Assembly (NCBI GenBank): GCA_003254905.1 | Contig: QANU01054017.1 | Span: 728,279-792,278 of the forward strand | Direction: 5' to 3' | Length of the DNA: 64,000 bases | DNA from: Nissolia schottii | Lineage: Eukaryota > Streptophyta > Magnoliopsida > Fabales > Fabaceae | Shown here: positions 11,820 through 23,430 of the stretch, in pieces | Layout: every line of letters starts with the position of its first letter | Numbering within the stretch: the first letter of the stretch is position 1 | Notes under the pieces: model-generated | What the model was told of the DNA's origin: nothing | Databases searched by the model: none | Seen by the model: the letters and a program-made list of their open reading frames with translations, nothing else | Made by a program: the position numbers and the translations under genes

Positions 11820-13095
11820 AATAGTTATGTTATTGCAAATATTTTGTTCACAGGCGTATTGTTTTTATTTATTTATTTATTTATTTTTTGACAAGACAAA
11901 TTAATATTTTAACCTTACTATTGAAAACGGTATCAGTTCAATTAACTCTTTGATATTTCATAACAACAAAAGTTTTATTTTTTTTGCTATAAAATATTTT
12001 CCCCCTAAAAGTAAATTTCCTTATTATTGTGTCAAATTCATTGAATGTATCTATTTGAGATATAAAAAAAGTTTTGTTTATCAAATCAAACTATTATATT
12101 ATTAGTTTTAAGAGAGAAAGTTAATAAATTATCATATTAAAAATAAATTTTCTCTACTATGCTTTTATAGGCAATTTAATTATTAAATTGCTACTTTTCT
12201 AAAAAATAACAAGGGAAAATCTATTTCGTTGACTCATCAATTTTTTGTTTTTACCTTGTTTTTATGTTTCTCCCATTTTTTTCTTCTTAATTATTATTCT
12301 CCATAATTATTTTTTTACTTCCGTGTCATTTTAAGTAATAACACTAACAACTTAGGTTCACTATGAACCCTATACATGACATGATATCATCAATTGAATT
12401 TTTTTTATAGTGTGTACATATTTATAATAGTAAGAGTTTTTAATGGGACGTTTTTACTCTATTGCCCCTGCTACAGGAACTATTTTCCAAAATACCCCCG
12501 TTTTAAAACATAATACAGGAATGGCAGGATTCGCCAACGCGTTTGGCGACTCAGGTTGAATTCGCCAACGCGGTTGGCGAATTTGGGCAAAAAAAATTTT
12601 AATTTTTTTTAAAATTAGTTTAATTAAATTATAAGCAAATATTCGTATATGCGTTATGCTAGGACATAGTAGACGTGGAATTCAATATTTGTGAAAAATA
12701 TGGGTGCTCGGGTAAGCTACAAAAATTCAAAAAAAATAATTTTGCAAAAAAGCCAGGACGCTCTTTATCGTGCGCGCGGGGGGGGNTTTGGTTTGATAAA
12801 AAATAATTTTTTTACTCAAATAGATATTCAATGAATTTGATACAATAACAATAGGGAAATTTAATTTTGGGGGGCGGGGGGAATATTTTATAGAAAAAAT
12901 GAAAAAAAAAATCGTTAGTTGTTATGAAATATCCATGAGTTAATTGAACCAATACCGTTTTCAATAGTAAAAGGTTATAATATTAAGTTTATACTTGAGT
13001 TGAAACATATCTGCCTAAACAACTCCGGCTGTCTTGTCAAAAAGAAAAAAAATCTGCCCGTGAACAAATTAGTTGCAACAACATTACCATTTACA
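11820..13095. mobile_element. fold-back element 1 with long inverted repeats
   Basis: The left arm (about 11820-12090) matches the complement of the right arm (about 12787-13095) over some 270-300 bases with small gaps. Shared words, read inward from each end, include TTTGTTCAC, TTTTTGACAAGACA, ACTATTGAAAACGGTAT, GTTCAATTAACTC, GATATTTCATAACAAC and CAAATTCATTGAAT. The centre (about 12090-12786) holds unrelated sequence with two GCCAACGCG palindromes and one N. Long inverted arms without coding capacity fit a fold-back or Mutator-like non-autonomous element. Exact ends and a target duplication could not be fixed. A transcript through it would form a long hairpin. Confidence 0.7.
12528..12588. 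repeat. pair of GCCAACGCG palindromes
   Basis: ATTCGCCAACGCGTTTGGCGAC and, about 30 bases on, AATTCGCCAACGCGGTTGGCGAATT are two near-perfect palindromes around CGCG. They form the most GC-rich spot in an otherwise AT-rich region. They lie within the centre of fold-back element 1, and the surrounding 12430-12780 may be a separate nested insertion. No function is assigned. Confidence 0.6.
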
Positions 13096-13098
13096 AAA

Positions 13099-13305
13099 TT
13101 ATTATATGAACACCTAATTTTATACACTCATACATACATTATTAATAATGCACAAAGTTTATTCTTATGAGTGGATAAACATTATAAACTTATAGATAAT
13201 ATTCTCAATTATATTTAATTAAGTGCACAAACATTACATACATTAAAATACAAACTTTATGTATATAAGTATATGGTATATATTTTTTTAGTGTACGTGT
13301 AGGAG
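13099..13305. mobile_element. MITE-like element, copy 1
   Basis: About 207 bp closely similar to 14691-14907. It starts TATGAACACCTAATTTTATA and ends TTAGTGTACGTGTAGGAG, so its ends are imperfect inverted repeats (...ACACC-A...TATAC inward from both sides). The interior is AT-rich without an ORF, with shared words such as TTAATAATGCACAAA and CACAAACATTACA. It begins within a few bases of the right arm of fold-back element 1. Confidence 0.6.
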
Positions 13306-13604
13306 GACTCAACTATTTATTAAGTAAAAATGTGATAACGAGTTATATGTAGAAAACAAAAGAAAAATAAATTAAATGATGGTGAAATGAAAACGAAATG
13401 GAAAAAAGGATAAAGGATTATAATCGAGAAGAAAAAAAAATGTTCGGGAGAAAATTATGAAAATGATAAAAATTAAAAAGGATGATTTAGTAAAATTGAT
13501 TTGACCCTCATTCTTTATTCTTTATTAAAGTAATAATATAATAATTTACTTTTAAAAAATAGTTTGGTCACTATTTGCTGACCCCACAATTTGGTTTTGC
13601 ACTA

Positions 13605-14675
13605 TTATTAAATTAATTTTAGAAGGAAATATCACTAAAATAGTCAAACCGGCACAATTGTTTTTTAATAAATGTTGAACCAATACAATGTTTCATTAAG
13701 AATTTAAAAAAGGCAATAATATTTTGGTAATTTACTTGAAGGATAATATTTAATAGATTTAAGTTTATATGTGAGGTGTAACTTTCTGATATCATTGGTT
13801 ATAGACAAAGGAGGAATCATGTATGTAAAATTTAAACATAGAAAGTTGGTTAAAATTATTTCAGAACGTCGCTTCAACTTGTTTTGGGTCAATATATATT
13901 TATAAAATAAATTTGGAAAAAAATACAACTGAGTAATGATAATTATAATTTATTTTAAGAAATTGCTAAAACAAATTATTCTTCTTCAGAAAACAGTCCT
14001 CTTTCAAAAGTTTGCCGAAACAATATTTTTTTCTTTTCTTATTAAAATAAAAATATAATTCACATTTAAAAAATTACATAACTTATAAATTAGAACTAAT
14101 TTTTTTCAAAATAATTTATAACTTTATAAATTGTTTATTTTTATGGGTACAACAAATTTGATTTGTTTTTCCTAATTTTATTAAGAAAAAAAATTTTAAG
14201 CAAAATTTTTAAAGAGGATTGTTTTTCAAAGATGAATAATTTGTTTATGGAATTTTTTAAAAATAAATCATTCAATATAATTATTTTGTTATACATTTTT
14301 TCAAAATTATTTTATAAAGATATATATTGACCTCAAACAATTCTAATCAAAATTTTGAAATAATTTAAGCAACTTTCCATACATAATTTTTTCCTTTGTC
14401 TGTTGGCCATTTTAATATTATTTTAATATTACTAACGTTGTAATATTAATATATGATATAGAATGTTAGTAATAAAATTTATCAGAAATTTATTTTACCT
14501 CACATATAAAATTATAGTAAATATTATCCTTGAATTAGTTTACCAAAAAAAATATTTTGTCTTTTGATTAAGTAATGAAACATTGTATTGATCCAACGTT
14601 TGTAAAAAGTAAAAAATTGTATCGGTTCAACTACTCCATTAATAGTTCCTTCTACTCTATAATGCCACTAAACAG
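13605..14675. mobile_element. fold-back element 2 with long inverted repeats
   Basis: The left arm (about 13605-13990) matches the complement of the right arm (about 14200-14675) over roughly 380-450 bases. Shared words include CAATACAATGTTTCATTA, AAGGATAATATTTA, TATATGTGAGGT, AGACAAAGGA, AATTATTTCA and GGTCAATATATAT. The centre is AT-rich. No coding sequence is credible; the ORF at 13704-13928 on the minus strand lies inside the arm. It is of the same kind as element 1, with only weak similarity to it (GTATCGGTTCAACT versus GTATCAGTTCAATT). Confidence 0.7.
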
Positions 14676-14690
14676 TTTCTCTTAACAAAA

Positions 14691-14907
14691 ATGTTATATG
14701 TACACCCAATTTTATACACTCATATATACACCATTAATAATGCACAAACTTTATTCTCATGAGTGCACAAACATTACAAAATTATAGATGATATTCTCTA
14801 TTATACTTAATTAAGTACAAAAACATTACGGACATTAAAACACAAACTTTATGTATATAAGTATAGGATGTATGTATGGTGTATATTTTTTGGTGTACGT
14901 GTAGCAT
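14691..14907. mobile_element. MITE-like element, copy 2
   Basis: About 217 bp with 16-base imperfect terminal inverted repeats: ATGTTATATGTACACC at the left, and ATGCTACACGTACACC read on the complement from the right end (13 of 16 identical). It matches copy 1 at 13099-13305 along its whole length. No ORF. It starts about 15 bases after the right arm of fold-back element 2, mirroring the position of copy 1 beside element 1. No clear target duplication was seen. Confidence 0.65.
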
Positions 14908-16084
14908 GACTCCTCTCTTAATAATAATAAAAGAATTAAGACCCCCTTTGAGTTTTATTTAGAAGCATTAACAATGTAAAAATAATTTGCACCGTTAGCT
15001 AATAGTCATGTTGAAAAAAGTCAAATGATAATAAGTAAATACCTATTGTGATAATTATCACGTAATAAAAATTATGATAGTTATCTACCTTGATCTAACA
15101 CTGTTTTTTTATATAATTTTTTTAATTGATGGTATAAAGTTATTTTATTTGGTCGCTGCATAAAAATTAAATCTTTCTATTATATATTTCTCTTCCTCAA
15201 TTCATCTTTTCGTTTTCCCTTTTCATTTCAGATTTCAACATTATTTTACTTCATTTTGTTTTCTCTTCGTTTACTACCTGTCAATTGGTTTTCAAATTTA
15301 TGCTTATTCTATTATCGTGTGTTTTATTTCATTTTCTTAATTGTTAGCCCTTTATTTCAATTTTGTTTGTTCAATTTCTATGGTCTACTCGTATGCAGTT
15401 GTAAATGATTTAAAAGATTTAATTATGAATATTTTCTAACATATATGAATATTGCCTTAGTTCAGAGCATCAATTTTATAATTTTATCCAAGTTCATGAA
15501 CTTTAATTACATGACATTTGTATTTAAGTTTAACTGTTATGCAATAAGTTGTGCAAAAGTTTTTACACTATTATCCAATCAAATAATTTTATATGACTTT
15601 TCAAAAACTTTTGCACAATTATTGTGTAATAATTAAACTCAAATACAAACACCATGTAATTAAAGTTCATATACTTTGATAAAATTATCGAATTGATGTC
15701 TGAATTAGGGAGGCATATTCATATTTGTTATAAAATATTCAAAATTAAACCTGTAAATCGTTTACAACGGCATACAAATAGATAATAAAAATTAAATAAA
15801 CAAAATTGTAATAAAGGGCTAACAATTAAGAAAATCGCATAAAACATAATAAGCAGAATTTTGAAAACAAATTAAAACTTTGAAAACGAAAAGAAAAGAA
15901 AAATAGAAGTAAATTAATGGCGAGAATCTGAAATGAAAAGGAAAAAAAAAAAATGAAAGAGACGAGATTTGAGAAAGAAAAAAAGAAAAGAAAAGACGAG
16001 AGGGAAAAGCATAAAAATGGTAAAAATTCAAAAAATATGATTCCCTCCTATGCAAAAATGCAATGTCCCAAATTCCTAAATCCC
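14908..16084. other. AT-rich spacer upstream of the VIM gene
   Basis: No gene is supported. An imperfect inverted arrangement is visible: 15330-15580 and 15600-15850 share words in opposite orientation (AATTGTTAGCCCTTTATT against AATAAAGGGCTAACAATT, and TTTAATTACATG against CATGTAATTAAAG). This is again an old inverted-repeat element of about 0.5 kb. 15890-16010 is purine-rich on the + strand. Confidence 0.5.
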
Positions 16085-16092
16085 TATAAAAA
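16085..16092 (+). promoter_or_regulatory. TATA box of the VIM gene
   Basis: TATAAAAA lies 115 bases upstream of the ATG at 16207, a normal distance allowing about 80-90 bases of 5' leader. It is the only good TATA word close to this start. Confidence 0.6.
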
Positions 16093-16206
16093 CCCACCCA
16101 TTCGTCAACACACATCCTCACCCAAAACAGTATACACATTACACATTCTTTGAACTAAAACAGCCTTCGAAACTGTCGCAACGTTCGGCCAATCAGAAGT
16201 CACCAA

Positions 16207-19200
16207 ATGGCGCAATCCCACGGCAACAAGGCTCTCCCCTGCGACTCCGACGGCCTCTGCATGCTCTGCAAGCAAAAGCCTGCCGTCCATGAGTCTCTCA
16301 CTTGCTGCACCTGCGCCACTCCCTGGCACCTCCCATGCCTCCCTTCCGGCGCCGGCCCAGCCACCATGGCTGACGCTGGCAAATGGGAGTGTCCTGACTG
16401 CGCCGAACCTACGCCGGCACCAGCTCCCGCTCCGACGGTCTCCATCGGCCCTGGCGGCAGCCTCATCGCCGCGATCCGGGCGATTCAGGAGGACTCCTCG
16501 CTGACCGACGAGGAGAAGGCTAAGAAGCGCCAGGAGCTGGTGTGCGGAGGGTCCTCCAACGCCTCTGCTGGTCCAGCGAATGGCAAGCCGGAGATCAGTG
16601 TGTTGAACCTGACCTGCTCCATTTGCATGCAGCTGCCGGAGAGACCCGTCACGGTTGGTCTAATTTCATTTTCGCTTGCATCTGTAGTTGGAAATGCCAT
16701 TTGATTTTTGAAGTTAATTTTGGGGATTTTGAATTTTTTGTCTGTGTTGTGTTGTGTTGTGATGCGCGTTGCAGACCCCTTGCGGTCACAACTTCTGCCT
16801 GAAGTGCTTCCAGAAATGTATTGGTCAAGGGAGGCGAACCTGCGCCAACTGCCGCCGCCCGATCCCCACAACGATGGCGAACAACCCTAGAATCAACGAT
16901 CAGCTGGCCATGGCCATTCGAATGGCGAGGCAGGTCAGGAGGACTGGGTACACCAGAGATATGGTGAATCAGCAGCCCAAGGTGTATGTCAGCGCCAAGA
17001 ATGAGGACCTTCCGGACACGGCCTACACCACCGAGCGAGCCGTGAAGAAAGGGAAGGCCAATGCCTGCAGCGGGAAGATCTTTGTGACCATTCCTTCCGA
17101 TTATTTTGGACCGATTACTGCTGAAAATGACCCTAGGAACAACCGTGGGGTTCTGGTTGGGGATACTTGGCATGACAGGATGGATTGCAGGCAGTGGGGT
17201 GCTCATTTCCCTCATGTTGCCGGCATTGCCGGCCAGAAAGGTCATGGTGCCCAGTCTGTTGCTCTCTCTGGAGGTTATATTGATGATGAGGACCATGGTG
17301 AATGGTTCCTCTACACTGGCAGGTAATTGCACAATCCCTGATTCCTTCTTCTGTCTATGTTGTTGTTGTTGTTGGTGGTGTCAGATGGTTTGCTTCATAT
17401 GCTAGAATATCTTTTGAGTACTGTTGTTATCTTGGTAGTGGCGAAATTCAATCAAGCTCCTTATGTTTCCTTGTCACTACTAGAGTGTTTTGGTTATTCT
17501 TTGTTGTTGTCATTGGGCTTTCTTGTGATATTCTTTTCCTGCAGTGGTGGGAAAGACCTCAGCGGCAACAAGCGCACCAACAAACAACATTCCTTTGACC
17601 AGAAGTTTGAGAACATGAATGAGGCGCTCAGGGTTAGTTGCAAAGAGGGTTATCCTGTTCGGGTTGTGAGGTGAGTTGTTTCAATGAGTTTTCATCACAA
17701 TTCACTTTCATGAGATATAGTTGAAGCCCTGAACATTTATATCTATGTTTTAACTTTACTAAAGAAACAATTTCATCTTAGAGAGAATATGTTTGTACTT
17801 ATATATGGCCATATGGCGTAATCAGAGTCATTTTGAACTGAGTTTAGTTCATTGCCTAGGCTATGTTTGAGAGTTTTATAGATGACACAAGGGAATGATT
17901 CATAATGGAAGGGAATTGAAAGGCAAGGAATGAAGTGGACTAAAACATGTCATTCCATTGTTTGGATGTTCTATTAGTTTAATGATAGAAGTAAAGTAGA
18001 ATGTGCTCATTCTTTCCTTGACCCCCCCCCCCCCCAACAATTTGGAGGTTTAATGGGGGCCTTGAGTGGCAAGAGAGGTACAGCGTGGCCCTTCTTAGCC
18101 ATTCCACTCCATTCTCTTAAATTGCTTCCAAACATGGTTCACTTAAGTTTAGATATCTCACTTCTTGCCACTCCTTCCATTTCCACCCTTCCAAACAACA
18201 TTCCTTTAGACTTTAGTTCTTGAATTGAATTGAATTGACTTTCCCTCTTCCCTCCCCCAAAGTTTCATTGTCATGTATATTCATGCATTGTGTGAAAGTC
18301 AATGGTACTTGAACAAATATTCTTTTGTATTTCTTTTGGTTGAGTCTTGTGCTTATGTATGAAAGGTCTGCCTTGTTCATGTTCTTCATTTTGGTTAGGT
18401 CTCACAAGGAGAAACGTTCTAATTATGCACCTCAATTTGGAGTAAGGTATGATGGAGTTTATAGAATAGAGAAATGCTGGCGTAAGAAGGGAGTACAAGT
18501 AAGATTCTTGTAATTATTATAATTAATTATATTTAACGAAGCCTACTATTTTCCTTAATAGCTTTCTCTAAAATCATTCTCACGGAAGCTTTTTTTGTGA
18601 CAGGGTTGCTTGGTTTGCAGATATTTGTTTGTTAGATGTGACAACGAGCCAGCCCCCTGGACAAGGTTGATACATATCTTGCATCTGTTTGTGTGTGTGT
18701 GTGTGTGCTTATGTGCGCAGACTTGAATTTATTTGGTTATTGGTGATCTGCAGTGATGAATGTGGAGATCGCCCACGCCCACTGCCTCCTGTTAAAGAGT
18801 TGAAGGGCGCAATTGATTTGACTGAAAGGAAGAAATCTCCAGCATGGGATTATGATGTAAGTGGTGTTGTCTATTACTATGCTTTTCTCAGGTTTCTTGA
18901 TATCTGAATGTTCTTACATTTTGTTATCACTATTCTTCATTGCCTTTGATTTTTGAGATATTGATTCTGTTTACTTGGTTAGACAAGATCATCATAATTT
19001 CTTTTGCCCTAGATATTTGATATATTTTTATGCCCCATGTATATTTGTTCCACCTTTGTTGTTCTACAGTCTTTTAAAGGTTTCATTGCATTTGATAAAA
19101 TTTCAGGAGGAAAAGGGCTGCTGGTTGTGGAAGAGACCCCAACCAGAAAGCAAGAAAATGGACGGTGCAAGGGTAAAGTCTTTAGATGGGACAGAAAAGA

Positions 19201-20322
19201 TAAAAATTGTGCGAAGAAACAAGGTTTTTCCCGTGAAAGATAGGCTTGCGAGAGGTATGTGTTTTTTGGATTCTCCTGTAAAAAACAGTTCCCACCTTTA
19301 TTAGTATATCTTAAATTATTGCAATTTGATGCCACCAGTATGAGATTTCTAAAATGGATACAATCTTGCGCCTGCCTTTGCTAATTTTGCAGAGTTTGGT
19401 TGCCACATGTGTCGCAAGGTGTTGGATGTCCCTGTGTCCACACCGTGTGGTCATAACTTCTGCAAAGCCTGTCTGGAGGGTGCATTTTCTGGCAAAAGTT
19501 TTGTCAGAAATAGGGAATGTAAAGGTGGACGCACCTTACGGGCACAAAAGAATGTTATGAAGTGCCCATTATCAACATGTACATTTGACTTAGCTGAATT
19601 TCTTCAGAACCCAGAGGTGAGTAAAGTAACTGCCTGTGCATAATACTGGCGATGGTTTTCAGGAAAACTTCAATTTGGTTTGATTCAGTGTCTAAAACTT
19701 TTTAAATTTGGAAGGTGAATCTTAATAAGGTCTTATATTTGCACCAAATGTGGATTACTTCAAAACCAATCCATATCTTGGTTTCTTTTAATGATATCCC
19801 CAGTTTACTATAAAATGCTTAAGCCTTTTTTGAAATATGAGATTCAATTATGGAGAAAGTAAACAAGTTTAATTAGGCTGCATTCACATCTAGAAAAAAA
19901 TCTTCTCAAGACATTACTGTAATTGTGTAATATACACTTTATGTTATGTAATCTTATAATTTTGTTTTGCCTATGTCTGGTTTTTGTGACAGGTTAACAG
20001 AGAGTTGAAGGAGATGATAGAAGCACTTAAGCAAGAGGCTGAGACGGAGGAGAACTCTCAAGAGTCAAGTGACAAAACACAGCTAGAGGAGAATTCTCAA
20101 GAAGAGTCGAGTGGCAAAAGTGATGAAAATGTCAAGAATGGGACAGAAGTTTCAAAGCCTTGTGATTCAAGCGAGAAGATCTTGGAGGAGATAAGCGACA
20201 ATGATCTGAAGAAGCGGCCACTCAAGCGGAGGAAAGGTGCTGGAGGTGCGGTTATTGTGAACACTGAGGAACACATTGATGAGGCAGGAGGACAAGAGGG
20301 CGATGTGAAAGTTTGCAGCTGA
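16207..20322 (+). CDS. VIM: E3 ubiquitin ligase ORTHRUS / VARIANT IN METHYLATION (PHD-RING-SRA-RING)
   Basis: Nine exons with consistent phases: 16207-16653, 16775-17322, 17545-17670, 18399-18498, 18604-18665, 18754-18856, 19107-19254, 19393-19616 and 19993-20322 (TGA), giving 695 residues. Domains in order: a PHD finger (about 18-65, CMLC to CPDC); RING 1 (about 137-178, CSIC...TPCGHNFC); the SRA domain (about 270-428, GVLVGDTW to CRYLFVRCDNEPAPW); RING 2 (about 515-580, CHMC...TPCGHNFC); and a tail rich in Glu/Ser with a basic stretch KKRPLKRRKG that may be a nuclear signal. In Arabidopsis, VIM/ORTHRUS proteins bind hemimethylated CG sites through SRA and are needed for MET1-dependent maintenance of CG methylation; the RINGs give E3 activity. 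The zinc ligands I checked are present. It is slightly longer than the usual 600-660 residues because of the tail. Which VIM paralogue it is cannot be told. Confidence 0.95.
17859..18138. mobile_element. probable MITE in an intron of the VIM gene
   Basis: In the long intron 17671-18398 the segment starts CTATGTTTGAGAGTTTTA and ends TTGCTTCCAAACATGG, which read inward from both ends as imperfect inverted repeats (C-ATGTTTG-A-G). The interior has words such as GGAATG and CATTCC in both orientations and a run of 14 C at 18023-18036. These traits suit a small TIR element, but no target duplication was confirmed. Confidence 0.4.
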
Positions 20323-23300
20323 AAGAGCTGGTGATGGACTGGAGCTAGCTATTTTGGGTTATGGGTATAGCTATAATAGCAGAATCACATGGGCTAATAT
20401 TGCTGATACATGGTGATTTTTTTTTTAAACTTTTTTTTTTTGGTTTGAGTGCTAGCTCCTAGTCATGGCATTTTATGATTATTTTCGTTCATGTTGTTCT
20501 TGTAGTTGGGTTATAGGTGAGGTTGGGGGGTATCTCCCATATTGTAGTAAAAGGTATGTTTCCATTTCACAAACCTAGGAAAATGAATGAATACATTTTG
20601 AATTGTCATACTTATATTAGTATGCTTTTGCTGAAGTTTATTGATTTAATTGTGGTATATTGGCAATATTATTATTTTTTAATCATGGATAATCAAATCA
20701 TATAACATCACAACAATTATAAAATTTATTTATACAATTTATAAAAAAACATTTTATTGATAGACAGAAGGCTTGCAGATACCAAAAGACTAGGACATTA
20801 GAATATTTTGGGGCAAAGCAGCCCAGAGTAGAATCAGCATAAAGAAAGCGAAGGCATTCATAGTTTGGGCAAACTTGATCCTTACCCAGATTGAGCACTG
20901 TCTGGCTGGCCTCGATGGGGTCTTCTTTTAATTTAGTTTTATTTTTTTGTGGGCACTTTGACTCGTTCTTGTTTAGCCTAACAACTAGATTTAGACTTGC
21001 TTCTGGTTACTAAAAATCAATTCATGTTTTTTTTACAAAGATTGGGTCTCACATGAGAAAACAAAGAATGAAAAAAAAATGATATAATGAGTCTTGAATG
21101 AGATAAAATATCAAATTGTATAAAGTGGTGTACCTTAACACAAGATGTGTGACTAACAATCTTTTGTTAAAATTTTGACATAGATGAAGCTACAATTTGA
21201 CATTATAATTTTCTTTAAGTGAAATTTAGAGGCATACACTTGTTTTCACTATATAATTATATTATTTATGAAATTTTCTCTCTTAAATTTTCGTTATGAC
21301 ATAAAACTTTGATTATTTAAAGATTGCAAGTTTATGCTCAAGTTTATGGCATATGCAAACAATACCAAGACTTACAAAGTATACATAATGATATTGTCTC
21401 AAAATCATAAAAAAAAAACTTAGCACAAAAAACCAAGACATAAATAGAATCAACCTTCTTGCAAAAAATTTTGATTTATGAAATTGCAATTTTTAGTTCT
21501 AATTTTTAGCATACATATGTGTGTGTATATGTTTGATGGTATGGACCATAAGTATAACACCATGATCATTCGAACTTGCTGATAAGACCTGTGTATGCAT
21601 GCTAATGAGTTCTGCCCAATGAATGAATAATGTTCATTGCTTGCACTAACACTTTTTAAGACATATATATATAGTTAAGCGGTTAAAAAGTTACGCCTAT
21701 ATCTATTTAGTATTTGTTGGAGCTTTTTTTTTGCTTCAACTGAATAATGTATGGTTTGAGCAGAACTATGCATGGATCAATAGATTATTGCTTCTAGTGA
21801 TGCACTTATTTTTAAATCATGTAAGCAATTATTTTCCTATTGATCTTGAAATGGAAGCAACAATTGGGTGGGAGATCTAAACTGAAACTGGTGGTAGTTT
21901 ATTGTGGTGTGTAGGGGAGTGAAAGAAGGAGTGTGGAGAGGGAATTACTGTTTGTGAGCATAAATGAAAATTATTGTGGTAAGGAGTTACACTTACATGT
22001 TAGAAAGAGGAAGGAAAAAAGAGTGTAAAAAATAAGAGATTGGCATTTACAATAATAAATTGATATGACAAGAATATTAGCATAGTATCAAAATTAATAT
22101 AAAATTTTCTATTAAATCATGGTAGTAGTTAGTACAGAAAGCTAGATCAGAAGTCCAACGCGGAGGTAGGCATTTCTATAAGTTATTTCAATGAATGTCT
22201 CTTTCTATGATATAGGTTATTTCGCTATCGAAGACTAATTAATTAAGTAAACACAGAATTTCACATCGATAAATTAAGGTGAAGCAACGAACTATCTAAC
22301 ATGGAAAATCTATAAAATTGGAGGAAAGTTGATGTCTTATCTCGTTCAAATTTAAGTAATATAGTTGATAGTTATAAAGAATTTGCCCCCTCAATTTTTA
22401 ACTTCTATTTTTTCAGCTGGTATGCATGTGAACGTAACATTATTTAATTTATGCTTGTATCGACAACCCACTAATAAGTTATCATTTTTTTGTTTTTTAA
22501 CATGTATCTTTAACAAAAAGTTGTTCGAGTTATGTCTAGCACTAAATATGAATATTTCTCTTATCTGAAATTTAAACCGTTGTTTATTACTCTATACGGA
22601 AGATTAGCCCTTTCTACTAAACTTGATCTCCCTTTATTTATTAAGATTATGCTTTCATAAACATTCGCAAAACAGTACTAGTAATAGATTGCATTTGAGT
22701 TTAATTGATTCACTTTGAATCGAAAAGGAAAAGGCAAACAAAGATAAAGTCCATTTGAAATTAATACCATAGTATGTGAATATTAATTAAAACTGGTCCA
22801 CATAATGGCTCACTCTCACCCTCAGGTCTAGCTCGGTTCCTTGTAGGATTAAAAATCTTAGTTGACTGACTTGGGGTCTTCTCCCAAAAGTCCCCATCCC
22901 CACCCCAGACATAACTTGATAATTAATAAATGTCTGTATTTGTTGTAAAGATAAAATGATAATTATTTGAGATAACTATGTTAGTGTGACATTTATTAAG
23001 GTGGAGTATATTATGAACTTCATATATTTGTGGGCGTAATTATTTGAAATGGTTGTCATTATATTATTATTCTTCAGTACATTATTATAGTGAAATGAAA
23101 TATATGAAAAATTTACTCTTTAGTTTATCTTATTATGTATTCATTTCATAGGTACACTTGTTAAAATTTAAAACTCAGATTAATGAGATGAATTCAAATG
23201 CTAACAAATATATGTGTAAGACTAGTAGGAATCTAAAAGGAAAAATAAAAATAAGCCTAATAGTAAGATAAGCTTAAAAAATTTCAAAAACATTTGTATA

Positions 23301-23353
23301 GGGAAAGTAAGTGGTAACTTCTAAACCCACGTCCACGCCATGCGACCTTTTAC
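20323..23353. other. intergenic DNA after VIM
   Basis: The first 150 bases or so are the presumed 3' UTR of VIM. A more GC-rich island at about 20750-20930 contains, on the minus strand, an ORF-like stretch (20698-20898, starting MLNLGKDQVCPNYECLRF) that ends near AATAAAATG. It may be a remnant of a transcribed gene, but I do not recognise it and see no further exons. The rest is AT-rich and featureless. Confidence 0.4.
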
Positions 23354-23361
23354 TATATATA
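23354..23361 (+). promoter_or_regulatory. TATA box of the DUF761-like gene
   Basis: TATATATA stands 70 bases before the ATG at 23431. This supports initiation at 23431 rather than at the upstream in-frame ATG at 23311, which lies before the TATA box. Confidence 0.55.
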
Positions 23362-23430
23362 CAAAATGGACCCTTCCCTCACAACACCCCCCACACCTTT
23401 TGTGAATCAAGCCTCATAACCAAAAGAGCA

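Noticed and set aside
16485-17332. Minus-strand ORFs of 128 and 227 codons
   Set aside because: They are shadows of VIM exons 1 and 2 and read straight through the splice borders of the real gene.
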